Source: Typhlomys cinereus
Taxonomy: Eukaryota; Chordata; Mammalia; Rodentia; Platacanthomyidae
DNA length: 64,000 bases
NCBI GenBank assembly: GCA_023101885.1
Contig: JALPQD010000834.1
Span: 372,001 to 436,000 of the forward strand
Direction of reading: 5' to 3'
Numbering within the stretch: the stretch's first letter is position 1; each line of letters begins with the position of its first letter. The translations under genes and the position numbers were made by a program. Below the pieces are notes generated by a model. It was not told the origin of the DNA, searched no databases, and saw only the letters and a program-made list of their open reading frames with translations. Below are positions 61,673 to 64,000 of this stretch, one piece after another.

Positions 61673-63985
61673 CCAAAGGAATTTTTTAAAGAAGTTGAAC
61701 AAACAATCTCAAAATTCATATGGAGGCACAAAAGATCCAGGATAGCTAAGAAAATCCTGAGTAACAAAAACAATGCTGCAGGTATCACAATACCAAACCT
61801 TAGTCTATACTACAAATAAATAGTTTTAAAAACAGCCTGGTACTGGCTCCAAAATGGACATACAGATCAATGGATAAGTGTTGAAGACACAGATTTAAGC
61901 CCACAAAACTACAGCCATTTGGTCTTTGACAAAGGGGCCCAAAACATCCAATGGAAAAAGAACAGTATCTTCAACAAATGGTGTTGGCAAAACTGGATCT
62001 CCACAAGCAGAAGAATAAAACTGGACTCGTACTTGTCACCATGTACAAGACTTAATCCAAATGGATCAAGGACTTTGATATAAGGCCAAAGATTATAAAA
62101 ACCATAGATCAAAGGGTAGGGAACTCCCTTGAGCTCTTTGGCCTAGGCCAACAGTTCCTAAACAGACATCCAATGGCATAGTCACTACTACCAACTCTCA
62201 ACAGTTAGGATCTTGTGAAATTAAAGAGCTTCTGTTCAGATAAAGAGATTGTAACAGGAGCTCAAAGGCAAACCACAGAATGGGGAGAAAATTCACTAGC
62301 CACAATATGATAGAGCTCTATTATCAAGAGTGCACAAAGAACTTAGAAAACAAACACCAAGGAAACCAAGGCCCAATTAAAAAATGGGCCCTGGAACTTA
62401 AAAAAAATTTACCGGGACGAAATTAAAATGTCTAACAAAATCTTAAAAAATTTCCACTTCTTTAGCCATCAGGGAAATGCAAATCAAAACTTCCCTGACA
62501 TATCATCTCACCCTGGTCAGTATGGCAAAAATCTACAATAAACAAACAACAAATGCTGGAGAGGATGTGGAGAGAGGGAACTTTCCTACATTGCTGGTGA
62601 GAATGGCAGGCTCATAACAGCCAATCTGGCGAGCCATCTGTAGTCTTAAGAAATTAAAGATTGAAATGCCATATGACCCTGCTATTACTTTTGGGATAAC
62701 CCCCATCAGCAAAAATTCACCTTGGTACCCACAAGCACGACTATATTCATAGCAGCACTGTTTTCAATAGCAAAGTATGGAATCAACCCAAGTGTCCAAT
62801 GGTTGATGAGTGGATAAGGAAACTGTGGTCACTCTATACCAATGGAGTACTACTCACCATCAAAAATGATGATACTGTAATTTGTCGGGAAGGATGAGAT
62901 TAGAAACACATTATATTGAGGTGAAGTATCCCGACACAGAAAATTGGCCCATATGTACTCCCTAAGTGGGCTCCTAGTACCAAACCCAATTAGAGACACT
63001 CAAAGATAAATCTCTGTAATACCTACAGTAATTGCAAAGATTATGAACAGGAAGGAGGGGAAAGAGGGACCACCTAGTAACAAGGAGAGAGGGATCATGT
63101 TACAGCCGAGCAATAGGCCACATCAAGGACTGCAAGTAAGTAATGAGACATGGTTAATTCACAGACTTTCCTTCCTGATCATTTACAACTGATGGGGTGT
63201 ATCTTACCTGAAGGGGAGGGGATTGTTGGCAGATAGAAAGAAACCATTTTGCAAATGGGTGATTGACCCATTCCTCACTGCGGTTTCCTACTTTTATTAC
63301 ATCTACCTTTGAATATACTCTTATAACAAGACTCTAATATAACAGGTTTTTGTCTCTGGCCGAGGAGCGATATCCAATACCCATCATGATGGAGTGAAGG
63401 GCATTGCAGGAGCAGCAAAACTGAAACAAATAAATCAACGAACCATAATCCAGAACATCAGAGACTCTATATCAACCAATTGGAACTAGGCCAGCCTAAT
63501 CTCCCCCCATCCTGAAGCTTAGGGAATTTTGCGGAAAAGGGGGTGGTAAGATTGTAAGAGCACAAGGATGGGAGGATTAACGATATGCAAGAATCTCCAA
63601 ACAAGCTAGGGCCAAAACAATTATAATTGGACTTTGCATGCCCTGCGCAATGTTCTACATACTATTGACCCACAAAGTCTAGCGTTTGCTAAAGGCACTA
63701 GGATCCTTGGAGGCAAGGGATTGACAGCCACAATAGTGTTCCTATGCTTAAAGGGAACACAAGAAATGGTTCTGGGAAATGCCCCTGGGTCTTTGCATCA
63801 CATCGGAGAGGAGGACCCAGCGGAGAGTTTGGCATGCTCATTAAAGGAGGCTCTGGAGATGAGAGGGGGAGGCACTGGGGGATAGGGAGGGAAGGGGGGT
63901 GGGGAGCACAGGGGGATGGGGGGTTGGAGGGAGGGGAGACTGCTATACCTTTTAAGTTTGTATGAGTGAAAATAAAAAAATAAAC
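61673..63985 (+). mobile_element. Host L1-E, right piece: ORF2 end and 3'UTR
   Basis: Begins with the TSD (61,673-61,686) and continues ORF2 ([17 protein letters not shown]) to TAG at 62,975-62,977. The 3'UTR follows with the usual motifs, a G-rich tract (about 63,860-63,940) and an A-rich end near 63,985. It is more diverged than the other L1s, so older than L1-D. Confidence 0.88.
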
Positions 63986-64000
63986 ATAGAGTTAAATACC

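Noticed and set aside
1..63985. CRISPR array, satellite or centromere repeat, bacterial or viral genome
   Set aside because: No short regularly spaced repeats with unique spacers, no tandem satellite monomers at scale, and no compact gene arrangement. All long-range repetition is explained by L1s, SINEs and the duplicated arms.

Overview
This is a rodent nuclear DNA window with no host protein-coding, rRNA or tRNA gene that I can support. It is built almost entirely of LINE-1 (L1) retrotransposons in both orientations, plus rodent SINEs: a 7SL/B1-type element and tRNA-derived elements with the head GGGGCTGGAGAGGTGGCTCA. L1 together with B1 and tRNA-type SINEs suggests a rodent, probably a myomorph. 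I cannot name the species, and the L1 5'UTRs are not ones I recognise from mouse.

Layout: 1-1,105 is the 3' end of an L1 (+). 1,106-4,751 is AT-rich DNA with a probable LTR and old L1 3'UTR pieces. 4,752-17,629 is arm A, holding full-length L1-A (-) flanked by target-site duplications (TSDs), with two tRNA-type SINEs, an old L1 3'UTR and a B1. 17,630-22,526 is L1-S (-), cut at its 3' end, followed by about 360 bp of its 5' flank. 22,884-35,500 is arm B, the reverse complement of arm A, ending at a 25-N gap. 35,526-50,178 repeats 18,974-33,523 in direct orientation (L1-S, its flank and most of the inverted arm). 50,179-54,896 is a different L1 (+), ending at a 10-N gap. 54,907-63,985 is an older L1 (+) interrupted by full-length L1-D (-), with matching TSDs.

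The main structural fact is a very large inverted repeat (arms 12.9 and 12.6 kb, spacer 5.25 kb) with a third partial copy. Arm copies B and C are each about 2% shorter than A and carry scattered, mostly different single-base losses. That is the pattern of unpolished long reads. The 25-N gap separates two versions of the same segment, so the third copy may be a gap-filling artefact. The inverted repeat itself could be real or a chimera. The sequence cannot decide this.

The most interesting biology is in the L1 5'UTRs. In three different L1s (A, S, D) each 5'UTR is two tandem units. A TATA-like box near the end of unit 1 lies about 27-32 nt before a sequence that matches the element's own 5' terminus, so this box probably sets the start site. 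Each unit also carries a consensus 5' splice donor (CTAG|GTAAG or CAG|GTAAG). All three L1s share an in-frame TGA near the ORF1 C-terminus. L1-D and L1-A also look like carriers of 3'-transduced flanking DNA.
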